Assembly: GCA_044225565.1 (NCBI GenBank)
Contig: JBGAIL010000033.1
Coordinates: forward strand, 1-33,013
Origin: CAVXAE01 sp044225565
GTDB taxonomy: Bacteria; Pseudomonadota; Gammaproteobacteria; Steroidobacterales; Steroidobacteraceae
Length of the DNA: 33,013 nucleotides
Reading direction: 5' to 3'
The notes beneath the pieces are model-generated. The model saw nothing but the letters and a program-made list of their open reading frames with translations, made no database searches and was not told the DNA's origin. Both the position numbers and the translations under genes were made by a program. Shown here one piece after another: positions 1 to 7,206 of the stretch (its first letter is position 1; each line of letters starts with the position of its first letter).

Positions 1-195
1 GGTTTGTGATTCGAATACTATAAAATCGAGATTGGGATTCAAAAAGAAAATATTGCGCATACACTGGGAAGGAATGAACTCTTGCGGAGGTTTCCGGTGA
101 CTTCCAATAACTACCATATTCTGCTGGGGGCCTTTTCGGGGGCCTCAACCTTCGCCGGTGTTCGACAGGCGCAGTTAAATCAACTGGTTGGTTCG
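1..195. other. A+T-rich left edge, no convincing gene
   Basis: This stretch is visibly richer in A and T than the rest of the left half of the window. One plus-strand frame is open from base 2 to a stop at 111-113 and could be the 3' end of a gene cut by the window edge, but the short peptide matches nothing I recognise. An 82-codon plus-strand ORF starting at 82 runs antisense into the DUF3037 gene and looks like a shadow. A short direct repeat of the type GGGGGCCT occurs twice around 125-148. I see no other structure. Confidence 0.4.
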
Positions 196-223
196 AAAAT
201 GGTAGGGCCAGCGGGCCCACCAT
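196..223 (-). terminator. Rho-independent terminator of the HipA-like/DUF3037 unit
   Basis: Read on the minus strand, just after the stop codon at 227-229, ATGGT and GGGC segments (paired with GCCC and ACCAT, one bulged base) form a strong GC-rich hairpin at 199-223. A TTTT run follows immediately. The position directly after the last gene of the unit supports its role. Confidence 0.7.
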
Positions 224-226
224 CCC

Positions 227-628
227 CTAGATCCGCTCTCCCAACCCCCGCACCATCTTCTTCAAAAGATGCTCCATCGTCTCGCCCAGATCCACGGCCT
301 GTCCCGTATGCACCACGGACGTCTGAATGATCGTGCTCCGCGGCGCGACCAGCCAGTCGAACCGCTCCCGGCGCGAGAGCTGCCCGATTCGTCCGGCCTG
401 CGCGCCACCCGCGCAGATGGCAGGAATACTCGCGAGATGGGATCGCAACGTGTCGAGATCCAGCTTCGGATCCAGCGCCAGAACGCGCGCTTCATCCAGC
501 TCGATGCGCGCCTCGAGAAAGTCCTTCGCCTGACAGGACAGGATCACGCCGACGTTGACGAACTCCTCGCGTTCGACGCGAGGCACGACACGGACTACCG
601 CGTAGTCATACGAGCAGTGATCGTGCAC
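227..628 (-). CDS. DUF3037 family protein
   Basis: A 133-residue soluble protein resembling the DUF3037 family by its N-terminal block (tyrosine-rich start, then VVRVVPRVEREEFVNVGVIL) and by its length. DUF3037 has no established biochemical role. Its ATG lies inside the 3' end of the HipA-like kinase gene, an overlap of 23 nt, so the two are almost certainly co-transcribed and translationally coupled. The pairing of DUF3037 with a HipA-like kinase is, to my knowledge, recurrent in bacteria, which suggests a functional partnership such as substrate, inhibitor or partner of the kinase. No signal peptide or membrane segment is visible. A terminator follows. Confidence 0.8.
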   Translation of the reverse strand: MHDHCSYDYAVVRVVPRVEREEFVNVGVILSCQAKDFLEARIELDEARVLALDPKLDLDTLRSHLASIPAICAGGAQAGRIGQLSRRERFDWLVAPRSTIIQTSVVHTGQAVDLGETMEHLLKKMVRGLGERI

Positions 629-1406
629 GAATCGCCTCCTCGACGAATGCCCGTGGTGCCTGAAGTCGCCGGATCAGATATCGCGCATACGCCTTGCGCC
701 GCTCCTCCGCTGATCCGGCAGGCGTGCCGGACGACAGCCACGAATCGGGAATCAAAGCCGCGATGCTCTCGATGATCTGCGGCGAGAGCCGCGCCGCCAT
801 GGCCGCATCGGCATCGCGCAGCGCGCTCGCGAACGGCAGCAGGATGTGATCCTTGATCCTCTCGAATGCATCGGTGCTGCGTTCCTCGCCGCCGTCCCAG
901 GCATGGTGAAAGTAGAGCGCCGCGCCGTGATCGATCAGCCGCAGCTCGCGATGCCACATCAGCAGGTTGGAATTGCGGATCGTGCGGTCCACGTTGCTCA
1001 CGTAAGCGTCGAACCACACCACCGCCGACGCCAGTGCCGCATCCGGCTTCGCGGCGATGGGGTCGAAGGTCACCGCCGCAGGCAGGTAGTCGAGCCCGAG
1101 ATTCAGGCCCGCACTGGCACGGATCAGCTGCTGGATCTCTGAATCCGGCTCCGTGCGCGCGAGATTCGCATCGAGCTGAATGAGCACGATCTCGGGCACC
1201 GGCAATCCCAGCGCTCGTCCGATCTCCCCGGCGACCAGTTCCGCCACCAGCGCCTTGGCGCCCTGTCCGGCGCCGCGGAACTTGAGCACATACAGGCCAT
1301 CATCGTCCGCCTCGATGATCGCCGGCAGCGAACCGCCTTCGCGCAATGGCGTGACGTAGCGCGTGGCCAGCACGGTTCGCAGCGTTCTGTCGGATGAGGA
1401 CGGCAT
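606..1406 (-). CDS. HipA-like kinase family protein
   Basis: A 266-residue protein with the landmarks of a HipA/PI3K-like kinase fold. A probable ATP-binding lysine is K42 in YVLKFRG. A catalytic-loop motif NVDRTIRNSN lies at residues 138-147 with D140 as candidate base, and a metal-binding DHG at 159-161 stands in for the DFG-type motif. It is much shorter than toxin HipA (about 440 residues) and lacks the HipA N-terminal subdomain, so it fits the compact HipA-like family usually found beside DUF3037 rather than a classical HipAB toxin. No HipB-like DNA-binding antitoxin is encoded nearby. Its 3' end overlaps the DUF3037 gene. The target is unknown. Confidence 0.8.
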   Translation of the reverse strand: MPSSSDRTLRTVLATRYVTPLREGGSLPAIIEADDDGLYVLKFRGAGQGAKALVAELVAGEIGRALGLPVPEIVLIQLDANLARTEPDSEIQQLIRASAGLNLGLDYLPAAVTFDPIAAKPDAALASAVVWFDAYVSNVDRTIRNSNLLMWHRELRLIDHGAALYFHHAWDGGEERSTDAFERIKDHILLPFASALRDADAAMAARLSPQIIESIAALIPDSWLSSGTPAGSAEERRKAYARYLIRRLQAPRAFVEEAIRARSLLV

Positions 1407-1443
1407 GGCTCAATATAGCTCAGGCCCCGCATGGCCCCAACGC

Positions 1444-2754
1444 TTAGTCCTGATCGAGCGTCAGTACGGTTTGCAACAGGACGTTCGCGCCATTCTTCAT
1501 GTCCTGCTCGGTCGTCCGCTCCCGTGGCGAGTGGCTGATGCCGCCAACGCTCGGCACGAAGATCATGCCTATCGGGGCGATGTGCGCCATTTCCTGGGCG
1601 TCGTGCCCAGCTCCGCTCGGCATCAGCTTGTACGTGAGGCCGCGGGTCTTCGCTGCGCGCGCGATGACATCGCGAATGGCCTGGTTCGTCGGTGCGGCAT
1701 AAGAGGCGAGCTGAAGATCATTGAAATGAATGGGCGTCCCGCGCGACTTCGCGATCTGTGCCGCTTCTGCGCGGATGAGCTCGAATACGGCTTCGATCTT
1801 GTCGTCGGCCAGATCGCGAATCTCCAGACCCATCACCACCCGGCCCGGAACCACGTTGTAGGCACCGGGTTCGACGCGGATCTTCCCGACCGTCGCGACC
1901 TGGGTGCCCTCGAGCGTAGTGGCTACCTTGTTGACCGCCAGCACCAGTTGCGCCGCGCTCACCAGTGCATCCTGGCGGCGATTCATCGGAGTGGTTCCGG
2001 CGTGATTTGCGGTGCCCTCGATCGTCACGTCCCACCAGCGGATACCGACGATTCCTTCGACGACACCGATGTCCGTGCGGCTCTCTTCGAGCACCGCGCC
2101 CTGCTCGACGTGCAGCTCGATGAAGGCCTTGAGTTCGCCGGACGGGCGCCGCGCCTGCTCCAGCCGGTGGGGATCTCCTCCCACCGCACGGATGCCGTCG
2201 CGGATGAGATGGCCGCTGTCGCTCTTCACGTCGAGTGCCGCGGGCTCGAGCCTCCCGCTCATCGAGAGGCTGCCGATCAATCCACCTTCTTCGTCGGTAA
2301 AGCTGACCACTTCCAGCGAGTGTCGCAGGCGAACGCCGCCAGCATGCAGCGTTCGCGCGACCTCGATCGAGCCCAGGACGCCGACGTTGCCGTCGTAGTT
2401 GCCGCCGCCGGGTACGGAGTCGATGTGGGAGCCGATCATGATGACCGGGAGGCGGGGATCGCTCCCATCGATCCGGCCGATGATGTTTCCGGCCGCGTCG
2501 ACCCGCACGACGAGCCCGGCTTCTTCCATCAGCTTCTTCACATACTCGCGCCCCCCGATATCGGCTTCGCTGAAAGCCACGCGGCTGACCCCTCCCTCCG
2601 GATTCGCTCCGAACCGCGAGAGTTGCGTGATGTGCTGCTGGATGCGCGCGCCATCTACGGAAACGGAGGCGTGATCGGCGTCGGCGGTTCCCGCGGCGGC
2701 TCCGATGGCGGCGAGACAGAGCGCGCCCATGAAGGTGCGGTTCTTGCTGGTCAT
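1444..2754 (-). CDS. Secreted M20-family hydrolase (allantoate/N-carbamoyl-amino-acid amidohydrolase type)
   Basis: A 436-residue zinc-dependent amidohydrolase of the M20 hydantoinase/carbamoylase group, which cleaves N-carbamoyl-L-amino acids, ureidoglycolate or allantoate. Diagnostic blocks are GSHIDSVPGGGNYDGNVGVL (metal-binding His and Asp) and FTDEEGG (catalytic Glu plus metal Glu), then the HAGTTPMNRRQDA dimerisation-domain block and a C-terminal SGAGHDAQ and GGISHSPRE. I chose the ATG at 2754 because it gives a clean signal peptide (basic start, hydrophobic core, ending near ADA) while the longer frame adds a non-homologous arginine-rich extension. Periplasmic location is unusual for this family, whose members are mostly cytosolic. 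Exact substrate cannot be read from sequence. It diverges from the sugar dehydrogenase gene. Confidence 0.85.
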   Translation of the reverse strand: MTSKNRTFMGALCLAAIGAAAGTADADHASVSVDGARIQQHITQLSRFGANPEGGVSRVAFSEADIGGREYVKKLMEEAGLVVRVDAAGNIIGRIDGSDPRLPVIMIGSHIDSVPGGGNYDGNVGVLGSIEVARTLHAGGVRLRHSLEVVSFTDEEGGLIGSLSMSGRLEPAALDVKSDSGHLIRDGIRAVGGDPHRLEQARRPSGELKAFIELHVEQGAVLEESRTDIGVVEGIVGIRWWDVTIEGTANHAGTTPMNRRQDALVSAAQLVLAVNKVATTLEGTQVATVGKIRVEPGAYNVVPGRVVMGLEIRDLADDKIEAVFELIRAEAAQIAKSRGTPIHFNDLQLASYAAPTNQAIRDVIARAAKTRGLTYKLMPSGAGHDAQEMAHIAPIGMIFVPSVGGISHSPRERTTEQDMKNGANVLLQTVLTLDQD

Positions 2755-2825
2755 GCGCAATGGTATCTTCGTTCCGACTCTGAAGCCTGCGCAAGATCGT
2801 CGAGGCATCACCCCAGGAGCCCTGC
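2755..2825. promoter_or_regulatory. Divergent promoter region between M20 hydrolase and sugar dehydrogenase
   Basis: The 71 nt between two divergent start codons must hold promoters for both genes. A plus-strand ribosome-binding site AGGAG is visible at about 2815-2819, correctly spaced from the ATG at 2826. I do not see convincing -35/-10 pairs in either direction. Confidence 0.4.
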
Positions 2826-3989
2826 ATGACCCCTCTCCCACGCCCATCGTTGCTCTGCCTCACCGGTCTGCTCGCAGCCTGCGGCGCCGACTCCCACGAG
2901 CAAGCCGCGGCCACCGTCGCGCAAGCCGCCACGCGCCCCTTCGAAATCAGCGTGCAAGGCGACTTCGACGAGCCCTGGGCCATGACCTTCCTCCCGGATG
3001 GCCGCCTGCTCGTCACGGAGAAGAAAGGCGCGCTCATCGTGCACACGCCCGGTGGAAAGTCGTCGCGGATTCCCGGCGTGCCGAAGGTGGATTACGGCGG
3101 GCAGGGCGGATTCGGCGACGTCGTGCTGCATCCGCAGTTCGCCGCCAACAATCTCGTCTACCTGAGCTATGCCGAAGCGGGCGAAGGTGATGCGCGCGGC
3201 GCGGCCGTGGCGCGCGCCAGGTTGGCATTGAACGCGGACGGCACCGGCGCGCTCTCGGACGTGAAGGTCATCTGGCGCCAGGTGCCCAAGGTCAGTGGTC
3301 GCGGTCATTTCGGTCACCGCATCGCATTCGGCCCGGACGGGCATCTCTGGATCACCTCGGGCGAACGGCAGAAGTTCGATCCGGCGCAGGACATGAAAGC
3401 CAATCTCGGCAAGATCATCCGTCTCAACGAGGACGGCTCGGTGCCTGCGGACAACCCTTTCGCGAAATCCGGCGGCGTCACGGCGCAGATCTGGTCGCTC
3501 GGGCATCGCAATCCGCTCGGCATCGCCTTCGACTCGCAGGGTCGGCCGTGGGAGCAGGAGATGGGGCCGAAAGGGGGAGACGAGCTGAATCTCATCCAGC
3601 GCGGCGCGAACTACGGCTATCCCATCGTCTCGAACGGCGATCACTACAGCGGCGCGCCGATTCCGGATCACGACACGAGGCCGGAGTTCGAGAAGCCGCG
3701 CGCATTCTGGAACCCGAGCATCTCGCCGGCGGGACTGGTCATCTACAGCGGGGATCTGTTCCCTCAATGGCGCGGCAACGCGTTCCTGGGCGGGTTGTCG
3801 TCACAATCTCTCGTTCGTGTCGAGATCAGCGGCGACGACGCGCGCGAGGCGGAAAGGTTCGACATGGGCGCGCGCATTCGCGAGGTGGAGCAGGGCCCGG
3901 ATGGCGCGCTCTGGCTGCTCGAAGATGGCGAGGATGGCTCGCAGGGGCGGCTGTTGAAGCTCACTCCGTCGTCGGTGCGAGCGGGTTGA
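2826..3989 (+). CDS. PQQ-dependent sugar dehydrogenase (soluble GDH/YliI type), lipoprotein
   Basis: A 387-residue six-bladed beta-propeller of the soluble glucose dehydrogenase/aldose sugar dehydrogenase family, which oxidises aldoses with PQQ in the periplasm. Seen blocks are EPWAMTFLPDGRLLVTEK near the N-terminus, GQGGFGDVVLHPQF, the GHFGHRIAFGPDGHLWIT block with the candidate catalytic histidine, SLGHRNPLGIAF and GGDELNLI. The N-terminus ends in a lipobox (LLAAC, Cys at residue 19), so it is probably an outer- or inner-membrane-anchored lipoprotein. No PQQ synthesis genes are in the window. A good AGGAG Shine-Dalgarno supports the ATG at 2826. Confidence 0.88.
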   Translation: MTPLPRPSLLCLTGLLAACGADSHEQAAATVAQAATRPFEISVQGDFDEPWAMTFLPDGRLLVTEKKGALIVHTPGGKSSRIPGVPKVDYGGQGGFGDVVLHPQFAANNLVYLSYAEAGEGDARGAAVARARLALNADGTGALSDVKVIWRQVPKVSGRGHFGHRIAFGPDGHLWITSGERQKFDPAQDMKANLGKIIRLNEDGSVPADNPFAKSGGVTAQIWSLGHRNPLGIAFDSQGRPWEQEMGPKGGDELNLIQRGANYGYPIVSNGDHYSGAPIPDHDTRPEFEKPRAFWNPSISPAGLVIYSGDLFPQWRGNAFLGGLSSQSLVRVEISGDDAREAERFDMGARIREVEQGPDGALWLLEDGEDGSQGRLLKLTPSSVRAG

Positions 3990-4007
3990 CGCGCTGCCGC
4001 CGTACCC

Positions 4008-5045
4008 CTAACTCTTAGGCACCCAGGGTCGGTGGCACGCACTGCACTGCGACACCGGCCCCCGTTTCGCCGGATCTCCCATCGGCAGGTCTCCTTCCCG
4101 ATGGCAGTCCATGCAGAAGGTGTGGAATCGTGCCTCCGCGCCCAGGCGGAGATCCGGCCGCTCGCTGCGATGGCACGTGATGCAATTGTCGACGCCCGTG
4201 CGGTCGACGAAGTTGTGGTGGCACGCGATGCAATTGACGGTGCCGTGTTTCTCGTGCGGAAAGTCGACCGGAAGCCACTGCGCGCGCTGTACGAGAGGCT
4301 CGAGCATCAGTTCCGCGCGGCGCTCGTCCTTCTGAGCTGCGAGGCCGAGGCATGCGAAAGCCGCCGTGGCGAGCGTGAGCGAGAGCCATCTGGGATGGTT
4401 GCCTAGCGCAAAAGGCCAGCGTGACACCGGGCTCGATTGGGGGATCCGTTGAAATGGCAGGAGAAGCACCACTATCGTCACGGTGGCCCATAGCCACCGT
4501 GCGGGCCCCGCCGCATATCGATCCGTCGCCACGACGTGAACGAAGACGAGTATGACGAGCAGTGCAGCCAGCAGGATGTGCACAGTCCGGAACCGGGCGG
4601 CGCTCCGCCACAAGACCCGGCGGATGCGGCCGAGTGCCGAGATCGACACGATGACCAGCGCGAGCGCCGCCAGCAGGCCCGCCATTTGATAAGCCGGCAT
4701 CGATGGCTTGAGATATTCGACCGTGTGCCGGTCGGACAGCAGCGCGCCACCGATGTGCGCGCCCAGGAGTGCGATGGAGATCCAGGCAAGCCACTTGTGC
4801 TGATCCAGCGTGAGCAGCCTGGAGGGGCGGGCGTCCCGCGGGCGCAAGGCTGCACCCGTCAGGAACAGGCAGCCGATCGCGCTCAGGTGGCCGGCAAGCT
4901 GCGCCAGCTCCCAGGCCAGGCCGTCACGGCGCGCGAGGAGAGGGAGGCATGCGGCAGCGAGGAGTGCCGCGCCGATCAGCCAGTAACGCTTGCTCAAGCG
5001 GGAAGGATGCGCGCGGCGGGTGGGGCAGCGCAATCTGCCTTGCAC
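4008..5045 (-). CDS. Ferric-reductase-like membrane domain fused to tetrahaem cytochrome c
   Basis: A 345-residue protein with about seven predicted membrane segments (roughly residues 21-40, 47-66, 85-105, 121-142, 152-170, 180-200, 215-235). Its C-terminal tail carries four haem-attachment sites: CIACH 272-276, CITCH 288-292, CMDCH 311-315 and CSACH 334-338. The FPHEKH just before the first site provides histidines that could be distal ligands, as in cytochrome c3/c7-type domains. The membrane part resembles ferric reductase-like cores with conserved histidines (GHLSAIG, AHIGG, VHILL, FVHVV) that could bind haem b. The expected role is electron transfer between quinol or haem b in the membrane and periplasmic acceptors. 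The only available start at this end is GTG at 5045. The gene diverges from dapA; no partner reductase is adjacent. Confidence 0.8.
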   Translation of the reverse strand: MQGRLRCPTRRAHPSRLSKRYWLIGAALLAAACLPLLARRDGLAWELAQLAGHLSAIGCLFLTGAALRPRDARPSRLLTLDQHKWLAWISIALLGAHIGGALLSDRHTVEYLKPSMPAYQMAGLLAALALVIVSISALGRIRRVLWRSAARFRTVHILLAALLVILVFVHVVATDRYAAGPARWLWATVTIVVLLLPFQRIPQSSPVSRWPFALGNHPRWLSLTLATAAFACLGLAAQKDERRAELMLEPLVQRAQWLPVDFPHEKHGTVNCIACHHNFVDRTGVDNCITCHRSERPDLRLGAEARFHTFCMDCHREGDLPMGDPAKRGPVSQCSACHRPWVPKS

Positions 5046-5068
5046 CGTTCCATACCATCCCCTAACAT
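5040..5068 (+). promoter_or_regulatory. Candidate promoter for the dapA leader
   Basis: A TTGCAC -35 candidate (5040-5045) and a TAACAT -10 candidate (5063-5068) are separated by exactly 17 nt. Transcription would begin close to the leader ATG at 5078, giving an almost leaderless transcript. The match to the sigma-70 consensus is partial, so this rests on spacing and context. Confidence 0.4.
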
Positions 5069-5077
5069 CCCGCCCGC

Positions 5078-5152
5078 ATGCACCTGAGCTTCACTTCCGC
5101 GACCAAGGCCAAACCCCGCTCACCCGGGGCCGCTCGGTCGTGCGCATCTTGA
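5078..5152 (+). CDS. Putative 24-aa leader peptide upstream of dapA
   Basis: A 24-codon ORF, ATG at 5078 to TGA at 5150-5152, lies between a candidate promoter and a strong terminator upstream of dapA. It contains two lysine codons, AAG at 5105 and AAA at 5111. The second sits directly before CCCCG (5114-5118), the first arm of a short hairpin with CGGGG at 5125-5129. A ribosome stalled on lysine codons would mask that arm. There is no long run of lysines as in classical leader peptides, and no Shine-Dalgarno, though a near-leaderless start would not need one. It may alternatively be non-coding. Not in any family I know. Confidence 0.4.
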   Translation: MHLSFTSATKAKPRSPGAARSCAS

Positions 5153-5205
5153 TCTGAAGAAGCCAGCCGATACCGAAAAGCCCCGCGGAAACGACGGGGC
5201 TTTTT
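5114..5205 (+). promoter_or_regulatory. Putative transcription attenuator of dapA
   Basis: Four short complementary segments are arranged as in an attenuator: CCCCG 5114-5118 (1), CGGGG 5125-5129 (2), CCCCG 5181-5185 (3) and CGGGG 5195-5199 (4). Pairing 1:2 leaves 3:4 free to form the terminator; pairing 2:3 would prevent it. The competing stems are only five base pairs, so alternative explanations (a free-standing small RNA ending at the terminator) remain open. Confidence 0.4.
5176..5205 (+). terminator. Strong intrinsic terminator upstream of dapA
   Basis: A perfect ten-base-pair stem (AAAAGCCCCG 5176-5185 with CGGGGCTTTT 5195-5204), a nine-nucleotide loop and a run of five T on the plus strand. 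The hairpin also reads as a weaker terminator in reverse. It lies between divergent genes, so it cannot serve either as an end-of-gene terminator; it must end a short transcript from about 5075. Confidence 0.75.
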
Positions 5206-5255
5206 CATATCCGGGCCTCGTTCATCCGCTCAACACGAACGAGGATACCCAAGCA

Positions 5256-6155
5256 ATGAACCCACCGTCTGCCAACCCGCTGTCGGGCGTCTGGCTGCCC
5301 ATCGTCACTCCTTTCCGCGACGGCGCGGTGGATCTGGAGAGCTACAGGCGGCTGCTGGCTTTCTACGTCGACAAGGGCCTGAGCGGCATCATGCCGCTCG
5401 GCACCACGGGTGAAGTTCCGACGCTGGAAGACGATGAGGCCGAAGCCATCGTCGAGACCACGGTGCGGGAGCTCGGGGGTCGCCTGCCCGTGTACGTCGG
5501 CGTCGGCGGCAATGCGACGCACAAGGTGCTCCGCACGCTGAAGCGGCTCGAGCGCTATCCGTTCGCAGGCATTCTCTCCGTGTGCCCCTATTACAACCGG
5601 CCGAGCGATGAGGGCATGGTGGAGCACTTCACGCGCATCGCGGGCGCCACGGATCGCAACGTCGTCATCTACAACATCACGTACCGCACCGGCGTCAACC
5701 TTTCCAACGATGCCGTGCTGGGCTTGAGCCGCGTTCCCAACATCATCGGTATCAAGGATTGCAGCGGAAACTTCGCGCAGACCACGGATCTCCTGAGCCG
5801 CAAGCCCGCCGGGTTTTCCGTGATGACAGGGGAAGACGCGCTTTTCTTCACCACGCTCGCGCTGGGCGGGGATGGCGGCATCCTGGCCTCCGCGCACTGC
5901 AGGCCGGAGGTGTTTGCGGAGATACATCGGCGCATGCAGGCGAACGATCATCAGGGGGCGCGGCAGCTCTGGGCGGGCATCGAGCCCGTCACGCGGATGC
6001 TTTTCAGGGAGCCCAATCCCATGCCGCTCAAGCACTACCTGTGGCGCAAGGGGCTGATCGCGTCGCCGGAGTGCCGGCTGCCGTTGACGAAGGTGTCCGA
6101 TTCGCTGGCGGGCGTGATGGAGAGGGAATGGCGTGTTCTGGCCGACCCGGCGTAA
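5256..6155 (+). CDS. dapA: 4-hydroxy-tetrahydrodipicolinate synthase
   Basis: A 299-residue class I aldolase of the DHDPS/NAL superfamily that condenses pyruvate with aspartate semialdehyde at the first committed step of lysine and diaminopimelate synthesis. Active-site residues all appear in place: T50-T51 in GTTGE, Y112/Y113 in PYYNRP, Y139 and R144 in YNITYRTG, and Schiff-base lysine K167 in GIKDCSGN. The usual proline in YNxPxRTG is threonine here. R144 (the carboxylate-binding arginine) favours DHDPS over N-acetylneuraminate lyase. A GAGGA ribosome-binding site (about 5241-5245) precedes the ATG. The upstream terminator and leader ORF suggest attenuation control. Another pyruvate aldolase of the superfamily cannot be fully excluded. 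Confidence 0.85.
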   Translation: MNPPSANPLSGVWLPIVTPFRDGAVDLESYRRLLAFYVDKGLSGIMPLGTTGEVPTLEDDEAEAIVETTVRELGGRLPVYVGVGGNATHKVLRTLKRLERYPFAGILSVCPYYNRPSDEGMVEHFTRIAGATDRNVVIYNITYRTGVNLSNDAVLGLSRVPNIIGIKDCSGNFAQTTDLLSRKPAGFSVMTGEDALFFTTLALGGDGGILASAHCRPEVFAEIHRRMQANDHQGARQLWAGIEPVTRMLFREPNPMPLKHYLWRKGLIASPECRLPLTKVSDSLAGVMEREWRVLADPA

Positions 6156-6173
6156 GTCCAGTGGACCGGCCCG

Positions 6174-6202
6174 GCCCGGCTCGGCGCCGCCGCCAGCCGG
6201 GC
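6174..6202. terminator. Hairpin between convergent dapA and phosphoesterase genes
   Basis: An eight-base-pair stem, GCCCGGCT 6174-6181 with AGCCGGGC 6195-6202, lies just after dapA in the gap between converging genes. No T run follows, so it may act weakly or protect mRNA ends. Confidence 0.35.
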
Positions 6203-6233
6203 GGCGGGCGTTCGCCGACGTTGTTGCCCGGGC

Positions 6234-6707
6234 TCACTTGGGCGGCAATGGCAGCTCGACGATCCGCGCTCGCAAAGCTGCGCGGCTCGTAATGCTCAGC
6301 ATGGCCACCGAAACCGGCAGATTGAAGCGGCGCGGGCCCGCGCTGCCGGGATTCACGAAGAGCACGCCGTCGCGGTCTTCGATTCGCGGCTTGTGCGAGT
6401 GGCCGCTGATGACCACCGCAATTCTCCGCGGTACCGGCTCGATATCGAGCCCGGAAAGGTCGTGCAGGGCGTAAATCCGCTTCCCGCCGATCTCGATCTG
6501 CGCAGTCTCCTGCAGCGATCCCGCCCAGGCATCACGATCGTTGTTGCCGCGAACGGCCGTCAGCGGCGCAATGCTGCGCAACGCGTCCAGGATCTCCGGC
6601 GCACCGATATCTCCAGCATGAATGATGTGATCCACGCCCCGTAATGCCACCACGGCCTGCGGCCGCAGCAGCCCGTGCGTATCGGAGATCACACCAACGA
6701 TGGGCAC
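6234..6707 (-). CDS. YfcE/MJ0936-type metallophosphodiesterase
   Basis: A 157-residue calcineurin-like phosphoesterase. The full set of dimetal motifs is visible: D-x-H in VISDTHG at the N-terminus, GD in HAGDIG, GN(N)D in VRGNNDRD, a lone histidine in ALHDL, and GHSH in ISGHSHKP. The family hallmark NPGSAGPRRF lies near the C-terminus. Length matches YfcE-like enzymes, which hydrolyse phosphodiesters in vitro with Mn or Ni; the physiological substrate is unsettled. Converges with dapA and diverges from padR. Confidence 0.85.
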   Translation of the reverse strand: MPIVGVISDTHGLLRPQAVVALRGVDHIIHAGDIGAPEILDALRSIAPLTAVRGNNDRDAWAGSLQETAQIEIGGKRIYALHDLSGLDIEPVPRRIAVVISGHSHKPRIEDRDGVLFVNPGSAGPRRFNLPVSVAMLSITSRAALRARIVELPLPPK

Positions 6708-6830
6708 GCCGCCACCCGCGAGTTGGGCACTGCAAGCTCCTTTGCGACCGGCCCTGGGCCGGGATGAGGTATCCGATGGTGGTGCCGCGACGCGGGTAAT
6801 ATCAAGCCTGGTTCCCGCCGCGGTGCGCGG

Positions 6831-6859
6831 TTGTCATACATAGAGCTGCAAGGTATAAC
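6831..6859 (+). promoter_or_regulatory. Sigma-70-type promoter of the padR operon
   Basis: TTGTCA (6831-6836) and TATAAC (6854-6859) are separated by the optimal 17 nt. The -10 box ends only 11 nt before the padR ATG at 6871, so the mRNA would have a 5' leader of a few nucleotides and be essentially leaderless. No Shine-Dalgarno is visible before that ATG, in agreement. Confidence 0.65.
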
Positions 6860-6870
6860 GCTCCCCACGT

Positions 6871-7206
6871 ATGGAGCTCAACAAGGACCTCGTTGCGGCT
6901 TCGGCCACGCCGCTCGTGCTCGCCATCCTGGCGGAAGCGGATAGCTACGGGTACGCGGTGATCAAGCGGGTGGCGGAGCTTTCGGGCGGCCACCTGCAGT
7001 GGACGGATGGCATGCTGTATCCCGTGCTGCACCGGCTCGAGCGGCAAGGCCTCGTCGCAGCGAAATGGGGCGAGTCGCAGAGCGGGCGCAAGCGCAAGTA
7101 CTACCGCATCACCAGGCCCGGCCGCACCCAGCTCGCAGCGCAGAGAGAGCAGTGGCAGATGGTGGACAGCACGCTGCGCGGCATCTGGAAGGCGTGCGCG
7201 GTATGA
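6871..7206 (+). CDS. PadR-family transcriptional regulator
   Basis: A 111-residue winged-helix protein of the short PadR-s1 subfamily. Typical blocks are LVLAILAEADSYGYAVIKRV (helix 1 and 2), the recognition region LQWTDGMLYPVLHRLERQGLV and the wing SGRKRKYYRIT, followed by a C-terminal dimerisation helix. PadR proteins commonly repress their own operon and respond to small molecules or envelope stress. Its stop overlaps the start of the next gene (ATGA at 7203-7206), the usual arrangement for PadR with a cognate membrane protein. Confidence 0.9.
   Translation: MELNKDLVAASATPLVLAILAEADSYGYAVIKRVAELSGGHLQWTDGMLYPVLHRLERQGLVAAKWGESQSGRKRKYYRITRPGRTQLAAQREQWQMVDSTLRGIWKACAV

Noticed and set aside
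227..1406. Classical HipAB toxin-antitoxin locus
   Set aside because: The kinase is too short for HipA and there is no HipB-like helix-turn-helix protein.
1718..3046. 442-codon minus-strand frame overlapping the M20 hydrolase gene
   Set aside because: Arginine-rich and out of frame with the recognisable M20 protein.
5045..5176. tRNA or tmRNA gene before the terminator
   Set aside because: No cloverleaf, no GTTCGA-type T-arm and no CCA-compatible acceptor stem could be folded by eye.
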